From NCBI GenBank assembly GCA_000403275.2, contig KE159601.1, positions 186,001 through 250,000 of the forward strand: DNA of 64,000 bases. The letters run 5' to 3'. How positions within the stretch are numbered: the first letter of the stretch is position 1; each line of letters opens with the position of its first letter. Shown one piece after another: positions 18,412 through 27,741 of the stretch. The notes under the pieces were generated by a model, which was not told the DNA's origin, did no database searches, and saw nothing but the letters and a program-made list of their open reading frames with translations. The stretch comes from Lachnospiraceae bacterium 28-4 (GTDB lineage: Bacteria > Bacillota > Clostridia > Lachnospirales > Lachnospiraceae). A program made the position numbers and the translations under genes.

Positions 18412-18449
18412 AAACCGCAACCCCTTGATTTTTCAAAGGATTGCGGTGC
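18412..18449 (-). terminator. Original tuf terminator, now separated from tuf
   Basis: Inverted repeat 18414-18428 with 18433-18447 (ACCGCAA...TTGCGGT) followed in the minus direction by TTTCTT. It lies just after the duplicated tuf tail, so it was the terminator of tuf before the 29-kb element integrated. Confidence 0.75.
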
Positions 18450-18480
18450 TTATTTTTATAATTTGGCTCTAATCACAAGA

Positions 18481-18535
18481 TTACTCGATAATCGTAGCAA
18501 CCCTACCAGAACCTACTGTACGTCCACCCTCACGG
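18481..18535 (-). other. attL: duplicated 3' end of tuf
   Basis: This stretch encodes [17 protein letters not shown] and a stop, the last codons of EF-Tu, on the minus strand. Bases 18505-18535 are identical to 47762-47792 in the intact tuf gene. The last six codons and stop differ at silent positions. No tuf sequence lies upstream of it, so it is an attachment-site duplicate rather than a second gene. Confidence 0.92.
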
Positions 18536-18629
18536 TTTTCTGTGGTGGAAATCAGGGTGATTGCGTGTGATTTTCAGGGCTTTTTCGGTACCTTTTTCTT
18601 TTATATGCATCCTGTATCTGAGGTTTTGG

Positions 18630-18656
18630 GAATTTTTGTTATCATGGTGTTATCAC
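18630..18656. repeat. Element-end direct repeat, left copy
   Basis: GAATTTTTGTTATCAT, two variable bases, then TGTTATCAC. The same unit occurs at 47630-47656 in the same orientation, each about 100 bases inside the element end. Likely integrase arm-type binding sites. Confidence 0.6.
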
Positions 18657-18675
18657 AAAACTCTTTCTAATTCAT

Positions 18676-18696
18676 TTGTGCAGACAGTCTGCACAA
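18676..18696. repeat. 21-bp palindrome after the DUF1016 gene
   Basis: TTGTGCAGAC, one base, then GTCTGCACAA. It ends two bases from the DUF1016 stop codon. A second copy with the same arms lies just upstream of that gene at 19727-19751. Confidence 0.9.
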
Positions 18697-18697
18697 T

Positions 18698-19711
18698 TTA
18701 TTTTTTCATATCAATCCTACTTCTAATCTCCTCCGGGTCTGGTAAAGCATTTTTCAAATCCAGCGGAAGATCTGTACACAAATGATATTCGCTTACACCA
18801 ATAGGTTTCGACATATCTCTTAACGCATATTCTGCAATGGTTCTATTCTCATCTCTACATAATATTAGTCCAACAGATGGATTATCGTCTGGGGATTTAA
18901 CCAAATCGTCCAGAGCTGACAAATAGAAATTCATTTTCCCTGCTTGCTCCGGTTTAAAATCACCTATCTTTAAATCAATCGCTACATAACATCTAAGCTT
19001 TGTATTATAAAAAAGAAGATCAATATAAAAATCCTTTCCGCCAATTTCAAGATGATATTGCTGTCCCATAAAGGCAAAACCGGTTCCTAATTCCATCAAT
19101 AGCGAAGTAACATTCCTTACCAACTCATTTTCTATATCTGTTTCCAACATATCCTCTGTATAATTGATAAAATCAAACATATATGGATCTTTCATAGTGC
19201 TTATAATAATATCCTTTTGTTCAATAGACAATCTGTTTTCAAAATTTGAAATCTTATTTGCTACAACTTGCCTCTCATACAGCTGACTCTTCACTTGGGA
19301 TGCCAATTCATCTACCGACCATCCATGCTCTAAAGTTTTTTCCAAATACCATACATATTCTTCCTGGCTTGACACCTTACTCATCAACACTTGATGATGG
19401 CTCCAAGTAATCCTTGCCAATCCATACTTATCCACATCATCCTCAGCGAAAATCTGTGCAAACTTCTTCATATACTTTAAATTTCGAACAGAATACCCTT
19501 TTGCACCAGGATATTTCAGCCTCATATCCTTAGATAAATTATCAACGAATTTATTACCCCATTTGGAGTTACGAATAATCACACTTCCTATGAACAAGTT
19601 TGTTTTCAGCACTTCACTATTCACACTAACGGATGCTCTATATTTAGCCTGATTCACATAATCATTTATTTCTTGTACTGCTTGCAAATACTCATTCGAT
19701 GTTATAAGCAT
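18698..19711 (-). CDS. DUF1016 (YhcG-type) PD-(D/E)XK nuclease-domain protein
   Basis: A 337-residue protein. The N-terminal half (ARASVSVNSEVLKTNLFIGS-like, WGNKFVDNLSKDMRLKYPGA, then YSVRNLKYMKKF) is the DUF1016 helical domain. The C-terminal half holds the nuclease-like core FYIDLLFYNTKLRCYVAIDLK, with D, D and a K in PD-(D/E)XK spacing. YhcG relatives are often near restriction systems and on mobile DNA; their exact activity is not established. The ATG at 19711 follows AAGGAAGG. The gene is bracketed by two copies of one palindrome. It is probably a defence accessory. Confidence 0.88.
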   Translation of the reverse strand: MLITSNEYLQAVQEINDYVNQAKYRASVSVNSEVLKTNLFIGSVIIRNSKWGNKFVDNLSKDMRLKYPGAKGYSVRNLKYMKKFAQIFAEDDVDKYGLARITWSHHQVLMSKVSSQEEYVWYLEKTLEHGWSVDELASQVKSQLYERQVVANKISNFENRLSIEQKDIIISTMKDPYMFDFINYTEDMLETDIENELVRNVTSLLMELGTGFAFMGQQYHLEIGGKDFYIDLLFYNTKLRCYVAIDLKIGDFKPEQAGKMNFYLSALDDLVKSPDDNPSVGLILCRDENRTIAEYALRDMSKPIGVSEYHLCTDLPLDLKNALPDPEEIRSRIDMKK

Positions 19712-19726
19712 ACTACCTTCCTTCCA

Positions 19727-19751
19727 AATTGTGCAGACCGTCTGCACAATT
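19727..19751. repeat. 25-bp palindrome before the DUF1016 gene
   Basis: AATTGTGCAGAC, one base, GTCTGCACAATT: a perfect palindrome between the PD-(D/E)XK gene and the DUF1016 ribosome site, with the same 10-base arms as 18676-18696. It could be an operator or terminator, or mark the edge of a gene cassette. Confidence 0.9.
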
Positions 19752-19763
19752 GTAAATAATATA

Positions 19764-20216
19764 TTATCTCTTACTCGCTGATGTTTGTTCTTCAGAATCT
19801 ATGATAAAAAGTTCCCTCGGATTTTCCCCATTATTCAGTCTTGATGCATGAAGTTCCTCTATCCTTTTATCTCGTCCAGGATTTCCAACTTTCACATACA
19901 CAAATACCCTTTGTGTTGTTCCTTCTGCTTTGACATATTGCTCAATCTGTTCTTCATATCCATGAATATAGTCAGCATTTGAAGAGAGTTTTATCTCAAC
20001 AACAGTCTTGTCGTTTCCTCTGCTCATCTTCAAATCAACCGGACCCGGACCTTCATTTGTCTCAAAAGTCATGTCTATGTTATTTTGGCTGCAATAATAT
20101 TTCCCCGAAAGATGTAAAAATCTTTGTAACGACTTTTCCCTTTTACTTGTGGAAGCGGATAATACTTCATCCCATCCTCTATTATTTTCAACCCAGTCTT
20201 TAAATATCCAAAGCAA
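19764..20216 (-). CDS. PD-(D/E)XK-like nuclease-fold protein, probably 5'-truncated
   Basis: A 150-residue protein with a nuclease-like core: GPGPVDLKMSRG followed by KTVVEIKLSSNADYIHGYEE, i.e. D...ExK, then FVYVKVGNPGRDKRIEELH. The open frame actually extends upstream without a start (KLSSWDATLELLWIFKDWV) until a stop just before 20247. The present protein therefore looks like the C-terminal part of a longer protein, and any start near 20216 lacks a ribosome site. It lies downstream of brxL. It could be a decayed restriction-type nuclease. Confidence 0.6.
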   Translation of the reverse strand: MLWIFKDWVENNRGWDEVLSASTSKREKSLQRFLHLSGKYYCSQNNIDMTFETNEGPGPVDLKMSRGNDKTVVEIKLSSNADYIHGYEEQIEQYVKAEGTTQRVFVYVKVGNPGRDKRIEELHASRLNNGENPRELFIIDSEEQTSASKR

Positions 20217-20361
20217 TTCAAGTGTTGCATCCCAGCTACTTAACTTTTAATACTTATCTTCCGTCATACTACATCAGATTCTTTTATGACACTAACAGTC
20301 ATAATATCTTTTACACCGCAGATGTTCCCCAACGTTCACAAACACTAAGTTCTTGAAGTAC

Positions 20362-22416
20362 TTATTCCACACCCAATGCTTTAAACACTGCATCCTCAAC
20401 ACTGTTGTAAAAAATAAGATTAAAGCATCCAATCAGCTCTGCCGGTACACTTCCCAAATCAACAGCAGATGTTATTGGTAAAAGTACTTTCTTTGCCCCA
20501 CTATCCAAGCATACTTGAAGCGTATTCGCAAGTTCTTCTACCTTCATAACAGTACCGCCAATACTGAAATCCCCAAGAACAACCGCACTGCTTACTACTG
20601 GCTTTCCTAATGCAACAGAACAAATCGCAACTACAGAGGCAAGAGACAGATTTTTTGTCATTCCAATACCATTCATATCCTGCACATCCATAATATAATC
20701 CTTAGTAGTAAGACTAATTGAACCACTAATTGATTTTGCATTTGCTTTCAGATAGCGATATGCCGTATCCACGGCTTCCTTCGCTTCTCTATCTGTACCC
20801 AATCCGGTCTTTTCAAACTTACCATTTCCAGCGGTCATCTGCATTTCCATCTTATAGACACCAAGCATACCAGATTTATTGTGACCAACTGTATATACAT
20901 GTCCCGGTTTACTCATGCCTTCAGGAATAAGTTTACTGCCCCCTTGCTCTGGTACTGGTACATATTCCTCTGAAAATGTCTCATTATCTATGTAAGCGAA
21001 ATTGACATCATAAAACTCCATACCGCCAATTTTCTTTTGCTGCTCTTTCACTCTTCGTCTCATTTCAAGCGCAAAACGTAGGATTTCCTCAACGCTTTCC
21101 TTATCAAACTTTCCATCCGGATGAATGAGCTTAATCATACCGGATACCGTTTTCTTTACTGCAATTACATCACGCTGGTTTAAATTGTTCCCCAACCTGT
21201 AATGATGCGCATAGGCATCTGCATATGAGATTTTTCTAAGTTCACGCATGATCTCTGAAAAATAGTCTGTGATAAAACCGTAGTCATTCGTAAAGAACTC
21301 CGGTCTATACTTAGGTATTTCCCATCCCGGAATATAACAATGGATGCGGTCTAAAAATGCCGTATCGTTTCCCATACTCTCCGGAAAAGGCTCAAATAAA
21401 TGTGAAGTCTTTAATATTGCATCTACACTCTGATTGATATTGCCGACAAATACCATTGAAGCGTAAGCATTCTTTTCCTCTTTACCTCTGGCAAAAGAAC
21501 CAGATGCCATATAGTCTTTCATAATCTGGACCCCATCCTGATCCTTGAACTTAATGCCCGCAACTTCATCAAAAGCAACGCAGTCCCACATTCCCACAAG
21601 ACCGACCTGCTTTGTTCCCATGTTATAAAATAAATTTGCCACGGTTGTCTGACCGCCGGACACCAAAATACTGTTAGGACTGATTTCTTTGTAAATATGT
21701 GATTTACCAGTCCCTCTTGGTCCTAACTCCACAAGATTGTAATTATTTTCTACAAGCGGAATAAGGCGTGCAAGATGCAGCCATTTCACACGCTTGTCAA
21801 ATTGTAACGGCTCCATACCCACACTTCTAAGTACCACATCTATCCATTCATCATCCGTGAAATTTTCCCTTGCTTCTTTCACTTCATCAAAGTCAAGGCT
21901 TGGCATCTGAATCGGTGTGAGCTTATGAATCAAAAACGGAGAACGGTTTTTATCAGCCTCATCATAGTAATATTCCATCTGGACTATACACCAGATACCG
22001 CCACATAATAGTCTTTCATAATCCCGAATATAGCTTTCTGCAGTTGGAACTTGCTTTATCCCTAAATTTGAAAACTCAGCTTCGTAAATATCTTCCCTGA
22101 TATTCAGATGTACAGATACACGGTCAATTACAGTATACGTTCCCTTTTCACGCAGCTTTGCAATAATTTTCTGTGCTTCATCTGGTCTGACATAATTCTC
22201 TGCCAGTATCCTTTTTACCGTTTCCACACCAGCCTCTATTTCATCCTCATCCAATGATGAACAATACATACCAAGCAAATATTCCAATACATATACCGGA
22301 ACATTTGCTCCTTCTTTTATTCTTTTTGTAAGGTCTTTGCGTACTATCTTTCCGGCAAAGTTTCTCTGCAATTTTTCCAAAAGCTCCGTATCGCCTTCAT
22401 ATTGAAAATCGCTCAT
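20362..22416 (-). CDS. brxL: BREX system Lon protease-like protein BrxL
   Basis: A 684-residue BrxL, the AAA+ / Lon-like component of type 1 BREX that binds DNA and is needed for phage restriction in many systems. The N-terminal ~180 residues are the BrxL DNA-binding region. Walker A GPRGTGKSH is near residue 233 and Walker B VAFDEVAG follows. The C-terminal ~130 residues are Lon-like (SLASVVAICSVALGKPV, VVLGDFSIGGTV, GAKKVLLP). Usual length. It starts 17 bases after pglZ, preceded by AAAGGCGG. Confidence 0.95.
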   Translation of the reverse strand: MSDFQYEGDTELLEKLQRNFAGKIVRKDLTKRIKEGANVPVYVLEYLLGMYCSSLDEDEIEAGVETVKRILAENYVRPDEAQKIIAKLREKGTYTVIDRVSVHLNIREDIYEAEFSNLGIKQVPTAESYIRDYERLLCGGIWCIVQMEYYYDEADKNRSPFLIHKLTPIQMPSLDFDEVKEARENFTDDEWIDVVLRSVGMEPLQFDKRVKWLHLARLIPLVENNYNLVELGPRGTGKSHIYKEISPNSILVSGGQTTVANLFYNMGTKQVGLVGMWDCVAFDEVAGIKFKDQDGVQIMKDYMASGSFARGKEEKNAYASMVFVGNINQSVDAILKTSHLFEPFPESMGNDTAFLDRIHCYIPGWEIPKYRPEFFTNDYGFITDYFSEIMRELRKISYADAYAHHYRLGNNLNQRDVIAVKKTVSGMIKLIHPDGKFDKESVEEILRFALEMRRRVKEQQKKIGGMEFYDVNFAYIDNETFSEEYVPVPEQGGSKLIPEGMSKPGHVYTVGHNKSGMLGVYKMEMQMTAGNGKFEKTGLGTDREAKEAVDTAYRYLKANAKSISGSISLTTKDYIMDVQDMNGIGMTKNLSLASVVAICSVALGKPVVSSAVVLGDFSIGGTVMKVEELANTLQVCLDSGAKKVLLPITSAVDLGSVPAELIGCFNLIFYNSVEDAVFKALGVE

Positions 22417-22433
22417 TCTGCCACCGCCTTTAC

Positions 22434-24968
22434 TTAAAATCCAAAATCATTTGCAAACGCCACATCCATGATAACTTCGTGTCGGAACACTTCCACATCA
22501 TTACTTTCATCATAAGCTACCAGATAGTACTTTTTGCTCTTGTCATATTTCTTGTTCTTAAATGTAAAACGCATACGGAACAATCTTTTCTGTACATCTC
22601 CATCTCTCTTATCTGCCACATAAATATTTTCATTGGAAATCTTTTCGACAAAATTATTTTTGTTATCCTCTGACAGAAAATAGAGCTTATATGTCGTTCC
22701 TTTTACCACATCACTGACTGGCTCTGACTGAATAAAATCAAGCGTAGTAATCAGGTTTGTTATTTTCTGTATCAGGCTCACAAGCATAATTTGAACGGCA
22801 CGTGTTTCCACCGCACCCTTATCCATCTTAATGTCAATTACCGGGACTAACATTTCCTGTGGAGATGAACCGCCATGTACATAATTAAGTCCGGCATTGC
22901 CTTTTGCAGAAAATACGCTTGTACTGCAAGAGTAAGATATAATCTTATCGTCTTCATTGCCAAGCATATATCCCAATCCTATATTTAATACGCCATCATC
23001 TACTACCGGATCCTTTGCAACAATATATCTGCGCTTTTTCAATTTGCCCGGCTCTTCTGCTGTACTTATCTTATCGCTCTGCTGTACCGGATTTCTCTTA
23101 TAAATAAATCCGTGATCAGATGTCACAATAAATCGGTAGGTATTTGCACTGTTTGAAATTCTCTGGATAAGTTCTGAAATCTCATCTACTGCTTTTGTAC
23201 AAGCCCGAAATACCTCATCCTCTGCATTCTCTCCTGCATTATCAATCCGGTCGTGATAAATATAGACCACCTGCTGTGATGTGAAAATTTCTCTAAGCTC
23301 CATGCCTTTCAGGGTTTTAATGTCACTGTACTTTACACAACGACTTTCAGCTACATAAGACTGCAATACTGCCTGTCTTGTTGATGTATCAACTGCATAC
23401 TTCCCATCCACAAGCTCTTTAAAATCGTCAGTCAGTTCTAATGTCTTGTGTGGCAGTAATGCCTCCATACCAAGTCTTGTATAGGATGGAAGTACACTAA
23501 GCATTGGCTTAATAGATAAGGAATCCTTACATTTAGGGTTGTCCTGCATCCGCTTATATAACTCGCATCCAACCTCAAAGCGCATACCGTCTGAAATAAT
23601 TACTACTGTACGCTCCTTATTAGAGCGCACATATTTACGAAAGAAATCTCTCTGTAACGGTATCACTGTAAGTGCATCCTGTTCCTTCAATCCATCATTC
23701 CATTTAGGTAACAGTTTTCCAAGATATTCATTTGTATAAATATTTTCCACAAGTTCACGAAGTTCCTCTAAACCGGATGTATCCTCCAATTCATCATAGT
23801 CCGTATAGAACGCCCTATAGCTGCAATCTATTACGCAGTCACTTGCCACATAATTATCTATAATCTTCTTGAATCCATCTACCGGCGCATAGCTTGCCTG
23901 ACTGATGATAAAGTACGCATTACTAAGCATCTGGTAGACCTTTGCGTACTTTCTTCCAAAGTGCATCTTAGATCGTATCTCGCATATTTCACACAAGTTT
24001 TTATCATCCAGTCTGGCAATCAAATCTTCTGCAAGCAGTCTCTCTTTTATCCAGCGTATCAGAATAATATCAATTTCTGCAAAGGAATCGCATTCAACCA
24101 GAGCTTCCGGCTCATACGTTGAAAGTATCTTTCCTGCATCCAACACCCCTACTACATAAGCTGACAGTTCATCATATCTATCCCTATATAGCACGTTATT
24201 CATCAGGTTATCCATGAATGCAATGATATTACCAGATTTATAAGAAACAAATCCTTTCCATCCCTTCGGAAGTTCCGTGCTGATATATCGATCTGCATAT
24301 GTCACAAACATAGAAATCACAAACTTTTCCAAAGTCGGTGCAGGAGATGAATAACCAAACTGCCGCTCTACATATTTCCAAAATGATTCCAGCAAATCAA
24401 ATTTACCAAAATCTGCAATAAACTTGTTATCCTCTAAAGTGTCATCCGTAAGCAATACCCGAATCACTTCATCAAAAGAGCAGGTACGTGTCTTACAAAC
24501 AGCACTCATAAGTCCCATAAGGATATTTTCCTCATTGAAATTCTCTATCTCTAAATCATAGAAACGCTGTGTTCTTTCTTTATTTACAAAGAATTTAATA
24601 TGCTTTTCTATGATTGGTTTATATTTTTCCTCAATTCCCAAATCAACCGACAAAAGAGATGCCCGGTCAGCATAAAATCTTTTAGAATAGAGCATTGTGT
24701 CCTCCAGATGGTTTTCAGATACCGGAGGTTTCGGAAAAGGCGCATATACCAGATAATTTGTGATGGTATCCACCTTTTCCAAGAAATATTTTGTATAAAA
24801 CTGATTACCCTGCTCCAATTTATATACTTTTGCATTGGCAAGCTCAATTCCATCAATATCCTCTGCAAACTCACCTTTTTCATCATACCAAAAGACAAGT
24901 TTTCTGGTATCTCCGGAAAATTCTGTATTCAGCTTATCTACAATTTGCTTTAAATTTAATTCTGCCAC
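22434..24968 (-). CDS. pglZ: BREX alkaline-phosphatase-superfamily protein PglZ
   Basis: An 844-residue type A PglZ. The N-terminus (LKQIVDKLN...RKLVFWYDEKGEF) is characteristic. The phosphatase-superfamily core follows with VVIISDGMRFE near residue 455 and IVTSDHGFIYKRN near residue 616, supplying metal-binding Asp/His. It is essential in type 1 BREX, where it probably acts in the modification complex with PglX. I chose the GTG at 24968, correctly spaced from GTGAGG; the GTG at 24980 overlaps the preceding gene more. Confidence 0.95.
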   Translation of the reverse strand: MAELNLKQIVDKLNTEFSGDTRKLVFWYDEKGEFAEDIDGIELANAKVYKLEQGNQFYTKYFLEKVDTITNYLVYAPFPKPPVSENHLEDTMLYSKRFYADRASLLSVDLGIEEKYKPIIEKHIKFFVNKERTQRFYDLEIENFNEENILMGLMSAVCKTRTCSFDEVIRVLLTDDTLEDNKFIADFGKFDLLESFWKYVERQFGYSSPAPTLEKFVISMFVTYADRYISTELPKGWKGFVSYKSGNIIAFMDNLMNNVLYRDRYDELSAYVVGVLDAGKILSTYEPEALVECDSFAEIDIILIRWIKERLLAEDLIARLDDKNLCEICEIRSKMHFGRKYAKVYQMLSNAYFIISQASYAPVDGFKKIIDNYVASDCVIDCSYRAFYTDYDELEDTSGLEELRELVENIYTNEYLGKLLPKWNDGLKEQDALTVIPLQRDFFRKYVRSNKERTVVIISDGMRFEVGCELYKRMQDNPKCKDSLSIKPMLSVLPSYTRLGMEALLPHKTLELTDDFKELVDGKYAVDTSTRQAVLQSYVAESRCVKYSDIKTLKGMELREIFTSQQVVYIYHDRIDNAGENAEDEVFRACTKAVDEISELIQRISNSANTYRFIVTSDHGFIYKRNPVQQSDKISTAEEPGKLKKRRYIVAKDPVVDDGVLNIGLGYMLGNEDDKIISYSCSTSVFSAKGNAGLNYVHGGSSPQEMLVPVIDIKMDKGAVETRAVQIMLVSLIQKITNLITTLDFIQSEPVSDVVKGTTYKLYFLSEDNKNNFVEKISNENIYVADKRDGDVQKRLFRMRFTFKNKKYDKSKKYYLVAYDESNDVEVFRHEVIMDVAFANDFGF

Positions 24969-24976
24969 AACAAGCC

Positions 24977-25669
24977 TCACTTTCTGCCTATACAGTTCCG
25001 CAACATTATTAGGAACTCATCCCATCCTAACGCAATCGTAACAATCGAACTAATCAGACCTATTACCACGATAATGTTGCTTATTATCTTGAATATGGTA
25101 CTAACTTTTATTTTTTGGCTTCTGGCTGCACTATATAGACCTGCCCAGCATAAAATATCTACCGGAAGTCCTACAAGCCGCCTAATTCCCTCTCCAAGAC
25201 ACGTAATCGGATTGAACAATCCTTTCTTTTCATTCTCGATAGCTCTCTCCAAATTCCCTATATGCCTTTTCAACGCATCTTCACATACCCCCATGAGCTG
25301 ATTGATTCTTTCCATTATTATAATATTATCTCTTTTAGAGACAGCATAGCGTATTTCAGGCATAATATTCATAAACAGCTGATAGTTTCTACCTTGCACA
25401 CCATGTAAGGGATCATAAAAACTGCTAAGTACGCCATCCATTCCAAGCTCTTGCTGTATTTTATCAACTTCCATAATAACCGCACTATATTTATTATTGT
25501 CTATACGATATGATGAAAAAGTCTCATTAACAAAATCAAAAAATTTATTATTAAACTCTGTCGTGAAGTCGCAACGTTTATTATAAGAATTTATCCTTCT
25601 ACATTTAATTGTAAATCCTATTACAATCATTGCAACTACAATCATTGCTGGAATTACATGATATATCAT
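24977..25669 (-). CDS. Small membrane protein within the BREX operon, unknown family
   Basis: A 230-residue protein I do not recognise. A membrane helix at residues 4-22 (VIPAMIVVAMIVIGF) and one near the C-terminus (IFKIISNIIVVIGLISSIVT) flank a soluble helical middle with FTTEFNNKFFDFVNETFSSY. It starts with ATG after GGAGGA and its stop lies next to the pglZ ribosome site, so it is translated with pglZ. Its position suggests a BREX-linked accessory, for example a membrane sensor or effector, but this is only context. Confidence 0.75.
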   Translation of the reverse strand: MIYHVIPAMIVVAMIVIGFTIKCRRINSYNKRCDFTTEFNNKFFDFVNETFSSYRIDNNKYSAVIMEVDKIQQELGMDGVLSSFYDPLHGVQGRNYQLFMNIMPEIRYAVSKRDNIIIMERINQLMGVCEDALKRHIGNLERAIENEKKGLFNPITCLGEGIRRLVGLPVDILCWAGLYSAARSQKIKVSTIFKIISNIIVVIGLISSIVTIALGWDEFLIMLRNCIGRK

Positions 25670-26505
25670 TTGTCCTCCAATTCATAAAATATATTTCAAT
25701 TATTTATAACCACTAAATGCTTTTCAACAAGTTCTTCAATAATAATCTTCAATTATGTAAACTTTAAATGAACATATAATATTTGTCAGTCTAATTGGTA
25801 CTCTATTTTTATTGCATTTATGCACTCTGCTTTTGTCATTTCTGCCAAATCGGCTTCATTTCGATCTATCACTGATGAAAAAATATCCCATATCTTTGAA
25901 AAATATTCGTCCTCTTTTTCTTCATCCCAAAAATCTGTTAAACGCCGCCAATCTATAGCCCACCGATGCCCCATTACTTCAAACAATTTTAAGTTAAAGG
26001 TCATAACACATGCTGTACAAATACTTGCACATTCCTGTAATTGTGCATATCCAACTCTGATAGATAATTTGTCAATACTAGGCGGTATATTCAACTGAAT
26101 AGCATTTTTCCCAGCCAAAACGCGGCTTGAATGAACAATAGCATGGCGCATTTGACATAACTTATCAAATTCATCTAATAGCTCACTTAATAATTCATTT
26201 TTATTTATATCAACCTTTAAACTATTTTTTAGTTCTTTTTTTATCGCAGAACTATCTGAAAAGGATATATTTTCAAAAATACCCTTTTCAAATTCTCCAC
26301 TTCTCTGCCACATCATTGAGCCAAAAGAAACACTTCGATTAGCCGTTTCTCTTTTACAGATTGGACAAATTTTAATACACTCTGTCAAAATTTCTCTAAT
26401 GTAATTCTCTGTTTTACTATGAAACACAACCTTCCGGGTAGCCCAAAAAGCGCAGACTGCCCCTGTCAAACTCAAAAAAGCTGATTTTAAACTTAACTGA
26501 CAGGT

Positions 26506-27741
26506 TTATGCGGCAACTACTGGAGCTTCCCAACCAAGCGCTTTTAACTTTTTAAGGTATGCATTGATCTTGCGTTCCTTGTTGAACTGGTTGTAATAAT
26601 CAGCTCCCAGATCCTTGAAAACAACACCATCCTTGAGGATGTGGTATATCGCAATGAGCATGGAATGGGCAACGGCCACATAGGCACGCCTTGTCCCTCG
26701 GTGGGCACTTATCCGCATAAACTGAGCATGGAAGTAAGACTTCTTGTTTTTTACAGCTGCATGCGCACAGGTGATCAATGTTGTCCGTAGTAGAGAGTTC
26801 CCTTTTCTGGTCTTTCCAGATTTTCTCTTTTTGGCGCTTTCATTGTCTCCAGGACACAACCCTGCCCAGGATGAAATGTGTTTATCCGTTGGAAAACGCT
26901 CCATATCCGTACCAATGACAGAAATGATGGCCTGGGCACTGGTATTGCCTATGCCAGTCACGTCCTGGATTGCCTGGGAAGCTTGCTTTTCCTCCGGTTT
27001 CATGAAGTTGTCAATCTCATCATCCAGATTTCTGATGTGAATATTCAGTTCGTCCAAATGGATGAGAAGTTCCTTCATCATCCGGCGCTGGAGAGATGAC
27101 ATGACACCATTGAGATCATCAATGATCTGCTCCCTGGTGGCTTTGAGATTATGGGCAATGACCTTCTGATTATACATCTCATCGTATTTTGCCTCATCGA
27201 TGGGCTCCCCGGTAAGGAGATACTCCAGGATGCTGCGGGCGCTTTTGCCATTGATGTCAGATACGGTCCCGGACAACTTGATGTTGGCTCCTTCCAGCAT
27301 CTTCTGGAGCCTGTTCAATTCTCTGGTACGTTCACCTACAAGGCTTTTGCGATAACGGACTAATTCCCTCAGTTCCCGCTGGTCTTTGTCGGGAATGTAA
27401 CTGGGCTGAAGCAGACCGTGCTGTAAAAGGTCAGCGATCCATTCCGCATCTTTTACGTCTGTTTTTCGACCTGGAACAGCTTTCATATGGCGGGCATTGA
27501 CCACCATGGCATTCAAGTCAGAAGATTCAAGGATGTTGTACAGAGGCTTCCAATAAGAGGCTGTACTCTCCATAGCGACCATTTCACAGCCGCCTTCTTT
27601 GAGCCAGTCAGCCAATGAGAGGAGTTCTCTGGTTGTTGCGCCAAACTCACGCACGTCCTGCTTTTTGCCGCATCGGAAGCAGGCAACGATAAGTTTTTTG
27701 TGAACATCAATACCACAACAATTGTCGTAAATTCTATCCAT
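26506..27741 (-). CDS. IS110 family DEDD transposase
   Basis: A 411-residue transposase. The N-terminal DEDD RuvC-like domain shows GIDVHKK (Asp12), AMESTASYW and GRKTDVKDAEWIADLL. The C-terminal Tnp20 domain shows DVTGIGNTSAQAIISVIG and FPTDKHISSWAGLCPGDNES, with the serine used in IS110 chemistry expected there. These enzymes cut and paste a circular intermediate guided by a bridge RNA. It appears complete. The start is preceded by GGAGG(TGCCAGT). Confidence 0.95.
   Translation of the reverse strand: MDRIYDNCCGIDVHKKLIVACFRCGKKQDVREFGATTRELLSLADWLKEGGCEMVAMESTASYWKPLYNILESSDLNAMVVNARHMKAVPGRKTDVKDAEWIADLLQHGLLQPSYIPDKDQRELRELVRYRKSLVGERTRELNRLQKMLEGANIKLSGTVSDINGKSARSILEYLLTGEPIDEAKYDEMYNQKVIAHNLKATREQIIDDLNGVMSSLQRRMMKELLIHLDELNIHIRNLDDEIDNFMKPEEKQASQAIQDVTGIGNTSAQAIISVIGTDMERFPTDKHISSWAGLCPGDNESAKKRKSGKTRKGNSLLRTTLITCAHAAVKNKKSYFHAQFMRISAHRGTRRAYVAVAHSMLIAIYHILKDGVVFKDLGADYYNQFNKERKINAYLKKLKALGWEAPVVAA

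Noticed and set aside
18481-18535. Second tuf gene
   Set aside because: Only the last ~18 codons are present, with unrelated sequence upstream, so it is the attachment-site duplicate.
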